Shown piece by piece: positions 23,694 through 32,225 of a DNA stretch of 43,194 nt (the stretch's first letter is position 1; each line of letters starts with the position of its first letter). The translations under genes and the position numbers were made by a program. Source of the DNA: an uncultured Bacteroidia bacterium. Its GTDB lineage: Bacteria > Bacteroidota > Bacteroidia > Bacteroidales > F082. Location of the stretch: assembly GCA_902799345.1 (NCBI GenBank), contig CADBZW010000027.1, positions 1 to 43,194 of the forward strand, read 5' to 3'. Below the pieces are notes generated by a model. That model had not been told where the DNA came from, ran no database searches, and was given only the letters and a program-made list of their open reading frames with translations.

Positions 23694-23701
23694 TACTTTT
23701 G
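23694..23701 (+). promoter_or_regulatory. Candidate internal promoter (-7) before the second MBOAT gene
   Basis: TACTTTTG fits TAnnTTTG and lies 24 bases before the ATG at 23726, in the only gap over 100 bases in the cluster. No good -33 TTTG is seen. Confidence 0.5.
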
Positions 23702-23725
23702 CAAACCAATAACAGACGATAGAAC

Positions 23726-25195
23726 ATGGTATTCAGCAGCAACGTATTCCTACTCTACTTCATGCCGATTTTCTTCCTGGTGTATTTCATCCTGCCGAAG
23801 AAAGTCCGCAACTACTTCCTGCTGTTGGCCTCACTCGTCTTTTACGCCTGGGGCGCACCAGAGTTCATCATTCACCTAATTGTCAGCGTAATAGCCAACT
23901 TCTATTTGGTGCGCTGGATGAACAAGACCGAAAAACCAGGCATGAAAAAACTGCTCTGCGGCATCTCGATTGCCATCAGCATCGGGTTGCTGTTCTACTT
24001 CAAGTACGGCAACTTCACCATGCAAAACATCAACTCGGTGCTGGGTTGGTTTGGAGGCCGGCCGTTGCAATGGACCAAGATCCTACTGCCCATCGGCATC
24101 TCGTTCTTCTCGTTCCAAAGCGTGACTTACACCTTGGACACCTATCGTGGCGTCAATGCTCCAATGAAGCGGTTGAGCGACTACATGCTCTACATTGTCA
24201 TGTTCCCGCAACTGATTGCAGGACCCATCGTGCGCTACTGCGACATCGCCGACCAAATCCGCAACCGCGAATCGCTTTATACAGACCGTTTGCATGGCTT
24301 CTACCGCTTCGTCATAGGTTTGGCGAAGAAAGTGCTGATTGCTGACGTCATCGGCTTCCAAGTCGACCAAGTGCTTGGGCCGTCGAACTACGATGTGTTG
24401 ACCTCGGCCCAACTCGCCGACATCGCCAACAAGATTGCCACCATCGACTCGACCACGGCTTGGATTGCCATCTTCGCCTTCACCTTCCAAATCTACTTTG
24501 ATTTCGCAGGTTATTCTGACATGGCCATCGGCTTGGGCCGCATGATGGGCTTCAAGTTCCCCGAAAACTTTGACAATCCGTACGTCTCCACCACCATTTC
24601 AGAGTTTTGGCGCCGTTGGCACCAAACCTTCAGCGTGTTCATCAAGAACTACCTCTACTTCCCCTTGGGCGGCAGTCGCGTGAAGACCGAAGCGAGAAAA
24701 TACTTCAACCTGTGGTTCTGCTTCCTCGTCAGCGGTCTGTGGCATGGCGCGGCGTGGAACTTTGTGGTCTATGGTGCCTTGCAGGGCATCTTCATCTGCG
24801 CCGACAAGCTGTTTTTGAAGAAATTCAACGAACGGTTAGGGCGCATCCCGAGCGTATTCTTCACCTTCCTCATCATCGTGTTGACACGTTGCTTCTTCCG
24901 CATCGAGCGCATCGACCTGTCGTGGCTGTTCATCAAGCGCCTGTTTACCTTCGACTTTGCACCGTTCCACTTCAGCGACAACCCGCACCTCTACGTCACC
25001 ATGCTTGTGGCAGCCTTCTTCTCGTTCTTCACCCTCTCGAAGTTCGGCCTCAAGGTGCAGGACAAGGTCTACTTTACCGAATACAACAAGCGCCAGCATA
25101 TCATCGCGTTTGTGGTCAGCATCCTAGCCTTTGTCTTCTGCCTTGGCGCGTTGAACGCCAGCGGTTTTAGTCCATTCATTTACTTTAGGTTCTAA
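23726..25195 (+). CDS. MBOAT acyltransferase 2 (AlgI-like)
   Basis: A 489-residue polytopic membrane protein, the closest paralogue of MBOAT 1 (near-identical blocks such as LPIGISFFSFQSVTYTLDTY and FPQLIAGPIVRYCD). It has YFDFAGYSDMAIGLGRMMG, FWRRWHQTF, YFPLGGSRVK and SGLWHGAAWNF with His340. The second conserved His (WGALHG in MBOAT 1, WGAFHG in MBOAT 3) is Gln353 here (YGALQG). The C-terminus is FSPFIYFRF. It may have its own promoter after the spacer at 23584-23725. SGNH gene 4 begins 11 bases after its stop, and MBOAT 3 follows that gene, so proteins 4 and 5 are the nearest partners. Confidence 0.92.
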   Translation: MVFSSNVFLLYFMPIFFLVYFILPKKVRNYFLLLASLVFYAWGAPEFIIHLIVSVIANFYLVRWMNKTEKPGMKKLLCGISIAISIGLLFYFKYGNFTMQNINSVLGWFGGRPLQWTKILLPIGISFFSFQSVTYTLDTYRGVNAPMKRLSDYMLYIVMFPQLIAGPIVRYCDIADQIRNRESLYTDRLHGFYRFVIGLAKKVLIADVIGFQVDQVLGPSNYDVLTSAQLADIANKIATIDSTTAWIAIFAFTFQIYFDFAGYSDMAIGLGRMMGFKFPENFDNPYVSTTISEFWRRWHQTFSVFIKNYLYFPLGGSRVKTEARKYFNLWFCFLVSGLWHGAAWNFVVYGALQGIFICADKLFLKKFNERLGRIPSVFFTFLIIVLTRCFFRIERIDLSWLFIKRLFTFDFAPFHFSDNPHLYVTMLVAAFFSFFTLSKFGLKVQDKVYFTEYNKRQHIIAFVVSILAFVFCLGALNASGFSPFIYFRF

Positions 25196-25206
25196 CCCTA
25201 ACAGCT

Positions 25207-26406
25207 ATGAAAACAAAACCAAGACATATCATCTTTACTGTTTGCCTTGTGGCAACGATTGCAGCATGCATGTATAAAGGTTTTCCTAGGTTTTGGGAAC
25301 GCTGTTATAATCAGGTGGCTTATTCCTTTTTAGGCAAAACCATCAATCCGTATGTCGTCAAAGGGAGAGCTAACGAGCTGTTTTTAAAGCCCAATATCGA
25401 TGACATCTCGGGGAAAACACTCCTGGACCATTATGGCAGCATAGAAAATGCCAAAGCCGAGGCCCAAAAAAACGTTGAAGCCACCAAGAGACTCATCGAC
25501 ACCCTTCATCGGCATGGAAGTGATTTTTTGTTTGTTTTTTGTCCCACAAAACCAGCTGTCTATCCAGAATATCTGCCCAAAGACATACAAAAACAAATCT
25601 CAGGGTTTTCGATGGCCGATTATTACATCCAACTGTTCAAGGAAAACGGTATTCCCCATATTGATTTTTATAGTCACTTCAAAAATGTCAAAAACAGTTT
25701 CCCGTATCCACTTTACACACGATATGGCAGTCATTGGGCAGAATCCACTATACCTTTCGTTGGCGATTCCATCTACAGGAAGTTGGAAGAGATAGCTGGC
25801 ATTGAACTCCCCTCCATCCGCACTATCGATCTTAATCTCACCAAGGATTATTCCATCCAAGACGATGAATTGGAACCGGGACTCAACCTGCTTTTTTCTT
25901 TACCCAAGCCCAAACTACCCCGTCCCATTTGCTCATTGACCGACACCTTGGGCAAAGATCGTCCCAATCTTTTAGTCATTTGTGATGGCTATTTTACTCC
26001 TTTAGCCAATTCGTGTTTTTTGGATGCTTTTCACCATTGGGATTATTGGATATATAACCGCGATACGTATTCCTCAAGGCCCGCCTACCATTGGCGACAT
26101 CTGGACATGCTGTATGAAGCCGCAGAAATCTTGGAGGAAGCCGACATCGTCATCGCTCTCTATACCTCAAATTACTTGTTCGATTATTTACATGGATTTA
26201 CGGAAAGCGCCCAAGACTTATTGCAACATGGGAAATATGACAGACAAGAATCCATCCAATTAATCATCGAGCAAATCAAGGCCGACCCACAATGGATGGA
26301 GGCCGTTGAGCAACAGGCCAGGGAACGAGGCCTATCCACAGAGGAAAACCTCTATCAAAACGCCGAATATGTATTCAACCAAAATGAAATGAAAAAAGAG
26401 CAATAG
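25207..26406 (+). CDS. AlgJ/AlgX/DHHW-type SGNH protein 4, probable pseudoenzyme
   Basis: A 399-residue protein, closest to protein 5 (shared RLIDTLHRHGS/T-FLFVF, DYYIQLFKENGIPHIDF, KDRPNLLVI). Two changes suggest loss of catalysis: the nucleophile Ser of the GDSF-type motif is Gly261 (CDGYF; protein 5 has ADSYF), and about 50 residues between the anchor and CYNQ are absent, including the GFRE block present in all other members. The His motif is YGSHW (G174, S175, H176, W177). TKPAVYPEYLP is intact. TIAAC near residue 21 resembles a lipobox, so it may be a lipoprotein rather than anchored by a helix. One helical module (about 354-392) is kept. The gene is visibly more A/T-rich than its neighbours. 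It may be a binding or scaffold subunit. Confidence 0.8.
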   Translation: MKTKPRHIIFTVCLVATIAACMYKGFPRFWERCYNQVAYSFLGKTINPYVVKGRANELFLKPNIDDISGKTLLDHYGSIENAKAEAQKNVEATKRLIDTLHRHGSDFLFVFCPTKPAVYPEYLPKDIQKQISGFSMADYYIQLFKENGIPHIDFYSHFKNVKNSFPYPLYTRYGSHWAESTIPFVGDSIYRKLEEIAGIELPSIRTIDLNLTKDYSIQDDELEPGLNLLFSLPKPKLPRPICSLTDTLGKDRPNLLVICDGYFTPLANSCFLDAFHHWDYWIYNRDTYSSRPAYHWRHLDMLYEAAEILEEADIVIALYTSNYLFDYLHGFTESAQDLLQHGKYDRQESIQLIIEQIKADPQWMEAVEQQARERGLSTEENLYQNAEYVFNQNEMKKEQ

Positions 26407-26408
26407 CC

Positions 26409-27824
26409 ATGGTCTTCAGTAGCAACATATTCCTTTTCTTTTTTTTGCCCGTATTCCTTGCGGCGTATTTCATCACGCCAAGGAAGTTCAGGAACTATAC
26501 TTTATTGCTGTTCTCGCTCATCTTCTACGCTTACGGAGCCCCCGACTTCGTCTTCCTGCTCGTCGGGGAATGCATCGTCAACTACTTCATCGTGCGAGGC
26601 ATGGCCAAGACCGAGAAGACAGGCACGAAGAAATGGCTCTGCGCCCTCTCCGTCATCATGGCCTTGGGGCTGCTGCTGTACTTCAAGTATGCCAACTTCT
26701 TCATGGAGAACCTCAACGCCATTCTCGGCTGGATGCATCACGAGCCTGTCGGTTGGATGAAAGTGGCCTTGCCCATCGGCATCAGCTTCTTCACTTTCCA
26801 AAGCATCACCTACACCATAGACGTGTATCGTGGCACCACGCCGCCGAGCAACAAGCTGACCGACTATGTGCTGTATATCATGATGTTTCCGCAACTCATC
26901 GCGGGTCCCATCGTCAACTACAACAGCGTGGCGGCACAACTCGTGGAGCGCACCAGCACGATGGAAGACCGCGTGGTGGGGTTCTACCGTTTTGTCATCG
27001 GCTTGGGCAAGAAAGTGCTCATCGCCAACACCTTGGCCGCCTACGCCGACCAGGTCTTCGCCATGAACTACGGCGACTTGGCCACGGGCACGGCATGGAT
27101 CGGCATCCTCTCCTATACCTTCCAGATCTACTTCGACTTCTCGGGCTACAGCGACATGGCCATCGGTCTCGGCAAGATGATGGGATTCAAGTTCCCTGAA
27201 AACTTCAACGACCCCTACACCAGCCGCAGCGTCACCGAGTTCTGGAAACGCTGGCACATGACCTTGGGCAACTTCATCATGAACTACCTCTACATCCCTT
27301 TGGGCGGCAACCGAAAGGGCAAGGGACGCATGTACCTCAATCTGTGGCTCTGCTTCCTGCTCTCGGGACTGTGGCACGGCGCCAGCTGGACCTTCGTCCT
27401 CTGGGGTGCCTTCCACGGCCTGTTCATCTGCGCCGACAAACTCTTCCTGAAAGACCTGCTGAAGAAGGCGGGCAAGTGGCCAGCGGTCATTCTCACCTTC
27501 TTCGTCGTCAACATGGGATGGGTGCTGTTTCGCGTCGACACCGCTGCCGATGCAGGTGGCTTCTACCAAGCCCTGTTCTCCTTCAAGGGCGGCATGACAC
27601 AGCCCGGCGACCTCCTGTTCTGGTTCACCTTCGCTTTGGCCGTGGTGTTCTCCTTCCTCACCCTCTTCAAAGGCGGACAGAAGCTGCAGGACGCCATCTT
27701 CGCCGACCATTACTCCAAAGGCCTGTCATGGACGATGTTCGCCCTCTGCCTGGTGCTGTTCATCCTCTCTGCCGGCTCCTTGTGTGTTTCCGACTTCAAT
27801 CCCTTCATCTACTTCAGATTCTAA
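26409..27824 (+). CDS. MBOAT acyltransferase 3 (AlgI-like)
   Basis: A 471-residue polytopic membrane protein, more distant from MBOATs 1 and 2 than they are from each other (NYNSVAAQLVERTSTMEDRV in place of RYCDVADQIRTRES). All family pieces are present: LPIGISFFTFQSITY, FPQLIAGPIV, YFDFSGYSDMAIGLGKMMG, FWKRWHMTLG, YIPLGGNRKGKG, SGLWHGASWTF with His323 and WGAFHG with His336. The C-terminus is FNPFIYFRF. It starts 2 bases after the stop of SGNH gene 4, and SGNH gene 5 starts 3 bases after its own stop, so it is embedded in one transcript. Confidence 0.93.
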   Translation: MVFSSNIFLFFFLPVFLAAYFITPRKFRNYTLLLFSLIFYAYGAPDFVFLLVGECIVNYFIVRGMAKTEKTGTKKWLCALSVIMALGLLLYFKYANFFMENLNAILGWMHHEPVGWMKVALPIGISFFTFQSITYTIDVYRGTTPPSNKLTDYVLYIMMFPQLIAGPIVNYNSVAAQLVERTSTMEDRVVGFYRFVIGLGKKVLIANTLAAYADQVFAMNYGDLATGTAWIGILSYTFQIYFDFSGYSDMAIGLGKMMGFKFPENFNDPYTSRSVTEFWKRWHMTLGNFIMNYLYIPLGGNRKGKGRMYLNLWLCFLLSGLWHGASWTFVLWGAFHGLFICADKLFLKDLLKKAGKWPAVILTFFVVNMGWVLFRVDTAADAGGFYQALFSFKGGMTQPGDLLFWFTFALAVVFSFLTLFKGGQKLQDAIFADHYSKGLSWTMFALCLVLFILSAGSLCVSDFNPFIYFRF

Positions 27825-27827
27825 GCC

Positions 27828-29183
27828 ATGAATAAGAAGCCTCGTTTCCTCATCCAATTTGTTTGCTTTGCGGCAGTCTTTCTAGCCATACTGCTGCAAA
27901 GCTTTACAGGCTTTGTCAAGATGAACCCTTTGCAAGGCTTTGACAAAGAAGAGCCAACACCTGTTGCGTTGACGTTCAAGACCTACTATGACGGCTCCTA
28001 CCAAGACTATCTGACCGAACACGCCAAGCGCAACACGGGCTTTCGCGAGTTTTTTATCCGTAGCTACAACCAAATGGCCTATTCCTGCTTCGGCAAAATC
28101 ACCAACGACAATATCGTGGAAGGACGCAACCATGAGTTGTATCTCAAGATGTATCTGAACGATATCACGGGCAAAACGATAGAGAAAGATTTCGGCACTG
28201 TTGATCAAGCTAAGGTCGTTGCCCAAAACAACGTAGAGGAAACCTTGCGCCTCATCGACACGCTGCATCGGCACGGCACCGAGTTCCTGTTTGTGTTTGC
28301 CCCGTCGAAGACCTGGGTCTACCCCGAAAACATGCCTAAAGCCTACCGTCAACATGTTTCCGACTTCTCGTTGGAAGAATATTACATCCAACTCTTCAAG
28401 AAAAACGGCATCGCTCATATCGACTTCCTCGACTATTTCAGGAACAACAAGGAAGCCTTAAAAAACACGCCTTATTATCCACTCTTCCCTCGCACGGGGA
28501 CACATTGGGCCGAGGCCACCATCCCCCTTGTGGCCGACTCTATACTGAAAAAGCTGTCGGCTATCACAGATTACTCCTTGCCTTCGGTACATTATGTTGA
28601 TGAGAACCTCACCACTGACTATTCCGTCCAAGATGGTGAGCTGGAGGCCTCGATGAACTTGCTCTTCCCTTTGAAAAAGCCTGCCATCCCCAAGCCCATC
28701 TTCACCCTGACCGATACCATAGGCAAAGACAAGCCCAATCTACTCGTCATCGCCGACAGCTATTTCGTTCAACTTAGGATTTCGGACTTCTCCAAGGCTT
28801 TCAACCATTGGGACTATTGGGCGTATAACCGCGACGTGCAGGCATCACGAAAGGAATACCAATGGATGGAACTGAAATACCTCGCCGACGCCCCTACCAT
28901 CTTGAAAGAGGCCGACATCGTTCTGGCCCTGTTCACCGCTCCCATGTTTTATAACTACATGTTCGGCTTCACCCAGTCGGCACAAGAGCTTTATCAAAAA
29001 GGAGAGCCTACATTCGACGACCTCGTGCAAATGACCATCCATCAAATCAAGTTGAATCCGAAATGGATGGATGCTGTCGAAAAACAAGCGGCTGAATTAG
29101 GCATTTCCGTTGAAGAAAACTTGATGCGCAATGCAAAATATGTCGTTGAAATGAAACAAACGAAGGCATCCCAAAATGACTAG
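27828..29183 (+). CDS. AlgJ/AlgX/DHHW-type SGNH protein 5
   Basis: A 451-residue protein with a membrane anchor (FVCFAAVFLAILLQSF), DGSYQDYLTEHAKRNTGFRE then FFIRSYNQ, APSKTWVYPENMP, TGTHW (G224, T225, H226, W227) and IADSYF with the nucleophile Ser311. The canonical Asp is Gly224 and the usual Gly before Asp-Ser is Ala309. It is the intact paralogue of protein 4, so a duplication around MBOAT 3 is likely. One helical module (about 404-442: NPKWMDAVEKQAAELGISVE) ends the protein. Expected location: inner membrane facing the periplasm. Confidence 0.85.
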   Translation: MNKKPRFLIQFVCFAAVFLAILLQSFTGFVKMNPLQGFDKEEPTPVALTFKTYYDGSYQDYLTEHAKRNTGFREFFIRSYNQMAYSCFGKITNDNIVEGRNHELYLKMYLNDITGKTIEKDFGTVDQAKVVAQNNVEETLRLIDTLHRHGTEFLFVFAPSKTWVYPENMPKAYRQHVSDFSLEEYYIQLFKKNGIAHIDFLDYFRNNKEALKNTPYYPLFPRTGTHWAEATIPLVADSILKKLSAITDYSLPSVHYVDENLTTDYSVQDGELEASMNLLFPLKKPAIPKPIFTLTDTIGKDKPNLLVIADSYFVQLRISDFSKAFNHWDYWAYNRDVQASRKEYQWMELKYLADAPTILKEADIVLALFTAPMFYNYMFGFTQSAQELYQKGEPTFDDLVQMTIHQIKLNPKWMDAVEKQAAELGISVEENLMRNAKYVVEMKQTKASQND

Positions 29184-29189
29184 GAAAAG

Positions 29190-30872
29190 ATGAAGAAACG
29201 TAGTTCCATATTCTACGGCATATTGTTTGGCCTCTTGATGGTCTTCCTATTCTCGTTTATGATTCAGGAGCACTTCAAGCCATTCAAGACCAAGGAGTTG
29301 ATGGGGTATTTCCTGAAGCCCAACAAACCCAAATTCCGTTGGGAGTGGTACAAGAACGGCTATTTCCAACAAAGCCTTGAAAAATACATCACCAACAACT
29401 ACGGTTTCCGCGAGCCTATCATAAGACTCTATCACCAATATTGCTGGGACTTCTACGGCAAGGAATATGTGAGCTATATCCATTCGGGCAAGGAAAGGTG
29501 GCTCTATTACGGCCACAACATTGAAGACTATTACGGTACCGAGATGTACAATTGGTATCCTGACGCCGAGGCTGCAAGAAAAGGTTATGAGCAGGAGGTA
29601 CGACTAATGAAAAAAGTAAAAGGTATCTTGGACGAATATGACGTCACTTTGCTGACTTTCATCGCGCCCAGATACTTCATCAAACGTTTTGCTGAGACGA
29701 ACATGCCTTGTTTCGACATGAACGAATACTTCCTGCGGATGAAAGACACTTGCTCGTTCTACCTGTTCCCGCCCACGGGCGACCACTGGAACTTCTCCTG
29801 CGTTTATGCCACCGACTCGCTGCTGCGCTTCATGGAACAACAAAGAGACATTCGGCTGCCCCGCATCGCATACGGCAACGAATGGCATAACACCTGCCGC
29901 ATCGGCGATGACCAAAACCGTGACCTTGAGGGCGAACTCAACCTCATTCGGCCCATCAAATTCAATCCGAAATTCGACTACAAGGAACGTGACTACTGGC
30001 TGACTTCCGATTCCACGACGGTCAAGCCCTCAGCCCTGTTCATCGGCAATTCCTTCTTGCTGAGAACAATGGCATACATCCCACCCAAAGAGGTATTTTC
30101 CGACTTCCAGTTCTGGTATTACAATCGTGTGATCTATCAAGATGTCGACAAAATCATCGACAGTGTCAACACGCTCGACCGCCTCGATTACCTTCTCGAT
30201 GCCGACTACATCGTTTGGTTCTCAAGCAGCAGCCAGATGTACCGAGCCACTGAAGGCTTCGCCGAAGACGCCATCATCCAACTCTGTATCGGCGATGAGC
30301 GATTCCGTCAACGCCAGGAGCAGCTGATTGACAGCCTCTTCCACGACCAAGCCACCCACAACGCCATCGCCTGGAACTATCCCGACTCGCTCTACCGCAT
30401 CAAATTGGAAAGCTATACGCTCGACCTACTACGTAAAAACCCCGAAGCCTATTTCCCAGAAATTGCTGGCGAGGGCATACCTGCTGTGCGGAATCCCAAA
30501 TTATTGGAAGAAGATTATTGGATAAAGCGTGACATCCGCCGACAGATCAAGCACGACCCCGAATGGATGACTAACGTTTCCGGTTTCATGGCGACCAAAG
30601 ACTTCACCTTGCAGCAAGCCATCGACCAAGAAACCGACAATGTGTTTTACGGCCGTCCGCTCATGCGCGACACCAAAATCGGGGCCAAAGAATACCGTGA
30701 AATCCTCATCCGGCAAACGGAACAGCAAATCAGAAACTACAAGGAGTGGTATGACGCAGTAAAAGCCGATGCCGAACAAAAAGGCATCACGGTGGAAGAA
30801 GCTGTACATGGCCATGCCACTTATACCGTTGACCAGCAGATCCATGAAGGAATAATTATCTTACCCGAATAA
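29190..30872 (+). CDS. AlgJ/AlgX/DHHW-type SGNH protein 6, long form with internal deletion
   Basis: A 560-residue long-form member like proteins 3 and 8: membrane anchor GILFGLLMVFLFSFM, NYGFREPIIRLYHQYCW, DYYGTEMYNWYPDAEAARKG, TGDHW (G197, D198, H199, W200) and IGNSF with nucleophile Ser288. Here an Asp sits directly before the His rather than two before it. Compared with protein 3, about 24 residues are missing after FIAP: the block P-x-K-x3-YPEYLP, found in all seven other members, is gone and the sequence runs straight into RYFIKRFAE. Two helical modules close the protein (about 447-486 and 509-548). The next ATG follows its stop codon with no gap. Confidence 0.83.
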   Translation: MKKRSSIFYGILFGLLMVFLFSFMIQEHFKPFKTKELMGYFLKPNKPKFRWEWYKNGYFQQSLEKYITNNYGFREPIIRLYHQYCWDFYGKEYVSYIHSGKERWLYYGHNIEDYYGTEMYNWYPDAEAARKGYEQEVRLMKKVKGILDEYDVTLLTFIAPRYFIKRFAETNMPCFDMNEYFLRMKDTCSFYLFPPTGDHWNFSCVYATDSLLRFMEQQRDIRLPRIAYGNEWHNTCRIGDDQNRDLEGELNLIRPIKFNPKFDYKERDYWLTSDSTTVKPSALFIGNSFLLRTMAYIPPKEVFSDFQFWYYNRVIYQDVDKIIDSVNTLDRLDYLLDADYIVWFSSSSQMYRATEGFAEDAIIQLCIGDERFRQRQEQLIDSLFHDQATHNAIAWNYPDSLYRIKLESYTLDLLRKNPEAYFPEIAGEGIPAVRNPKLLEEDYWIKRDIRRQIKHDPEWMTNVSGFMATKDFTLQQAIDQETDNVFYGRPLMRDTKIGAKEYREILIRQTEQQIRNYKEWYDAVKADAEQKGITVEEAVHGHATYTVDQQIHEGIIILPE

Positions 30873-32225
30873 ATGAAAAACCGTATTTGCACCATATTAT
30901 GCTTACTCACGATGATTGGTTTCGTGCTGGGCTTCGCGCAGGAGAAATGGCATCTATTCAAGCTGAAACCCTTGGGAGGCGTCACTTTCAAGACAGAATG
31001 TCCTCACCTGACGCTGCAAAGCTTCGCCTCGGGTGCCTTCCAGCGAGATGCCGAACAGTATAGCCGCGAGAACTTCGGTTTCCGCGAATGGCATATCCGT
31101 CTTTTTAACCAATTCAGACACAGCCTATTCGGACAAACCACCAACCAATTCGTCGTGAAAGGCAAGGATGGCAAAACTTTCTTCGAGGAGTCGTATGTCA
31201 TCAGCTATACGGGCGAAACTTACCTTGGCAAAGAAAAAATCCAAGAAAACGCACGACAACTGAAACTCATCCAAGACATGCTGCACGCCAAAGGCACCAC
31301 CTTGCTGCCGGTCTTCGTGTTGGGCAAGGCCTCCTTTTATCCAGAACTCATCCCCGAAAAATACATCGCCAAACGGCATGAGACCAACAACTACCAAGAA
31401 TACCTGAAAGCCTTTGAGCAACAAGGTCTTGAGATGATCGACTTCAACAGGTACTTCTGCGAGCGAAAAGGCTCAGAATCCCATCCCATCTACTGTAACC
31501 TGAGCGCCCATTGGACGGTGTATGCCGCCTCCCAAGCTGTCGACTCCTTGGTGCGCTATATGGAAGACAAAACACAACAAGAACAGGCGCATTTCAACAT
31601 CGAAGGCTTCGACACCTCCTACCTGATGGAGCAGGACGATGACCTCTATCGCATGATGAACCTCATGTTCCCGATGAGGCACAACACCATCGACCAGCCA
31701 CAGTTTAGCTTCACCGAGGGCTACAAGCCCAAGGTGCTGGCCATCAGCGACTCATACTGGTGGACCGTCTATGCCTGGAACGTGGCCTTGCCGCAAAACC
31801 TCTTCTCTGACGGCGGCTTCTGGTTCTATAACAAGACCATCTACCCCGAGCGCACACCCATCCAAAACGTGGAAGCCATCGATTACAAGCAAGAAATCGA
31901 AAACCAAGACTTCGTTCTCTTGGTCTGTACCGAAGCCACCAACCACCTTTGGCCCTACGGCTTCATCGAACGCTACCTGAGCAACTACGACAACGTGTTC
32001 CGCTACAAGCCAACGGAGCAATACGATGCTGCTGACAGCCTTTACCTTGACTATCGCAACACGGAAATCGAGAAAAATATCCAGCGCATCAAGGAATCGA
32101 CCGAATGGTTGGAGAGTGTCACGAGACAGGCCGACGAAAAGGGCATCACCGTAGAGCAGTCGCTGTGGGACAACGCCGAATACACCTATCGAATGGACAT
32201 TGAACCGAAAGGATTTGTAAGATGA
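30873..32225 (+). CDS. AlgJ/AlgX/DHHW-type SGNH protein 7
   Basis: A 450-residue protein. The N-terminal anchor (ICTILCLLTMIGFVLGF) and ENFGFREWHIRLFNQ block are nearly the same as in protein 8, showing recent duplication or conversion of the 5' end, but the middle part is closer to the short forms 4 and 5. Motifs: LGKASFYPELIP, LSAHW (S211, A212, H213, W214) and ISDSYWW with nucleophile Ser294. The canonical Asp is Ser211. One helical module (about 404-440: STEWLESVTRQADEKGITVE). Its stop overlaps the ATG of gene 8 by 4 bases (ATGA arrangement), so translation is coupled. Confidence 0.83.
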   Translation: MKNRICTILCLLTMIGFVLGFAQEKWHLFKLKPLGGVTFKTECPHLTLQSFASGAFQRDAEQYSRENFGFREWHIRLFNQFRHSLFGQTTNQFVVKGKDGKTFFEESYVISYTGETYLGKEKIQENARQLKLIQDMLHAKGTTLLPVFVLGKASFYPELIPEKYIAKRHETNNYQEYLKAFEQQGLEMIDFNRYFCERKGSESHPIYCNLSAHWTVYAASQAVDSLVRYMEDKTQQEQAHFNIEGFDTSYLMEQDDDLYRMMNLMFPMRHNTIDQPQFSFTEGYKPKVLAISDSYWWTVYAWNVALPQNLFSDGGFWFYNKTIYPERTPIQNVEAIDYKQEIENQDFVLLVCTEATNHLWPYGFIERYLSNYDNVFRYKPTEQYDAADSLYLDYRNTEIEKNIQRIKESTEWLESVTRQADEKGITVEQSLWDNAEYTYRMDIEPKGFVR

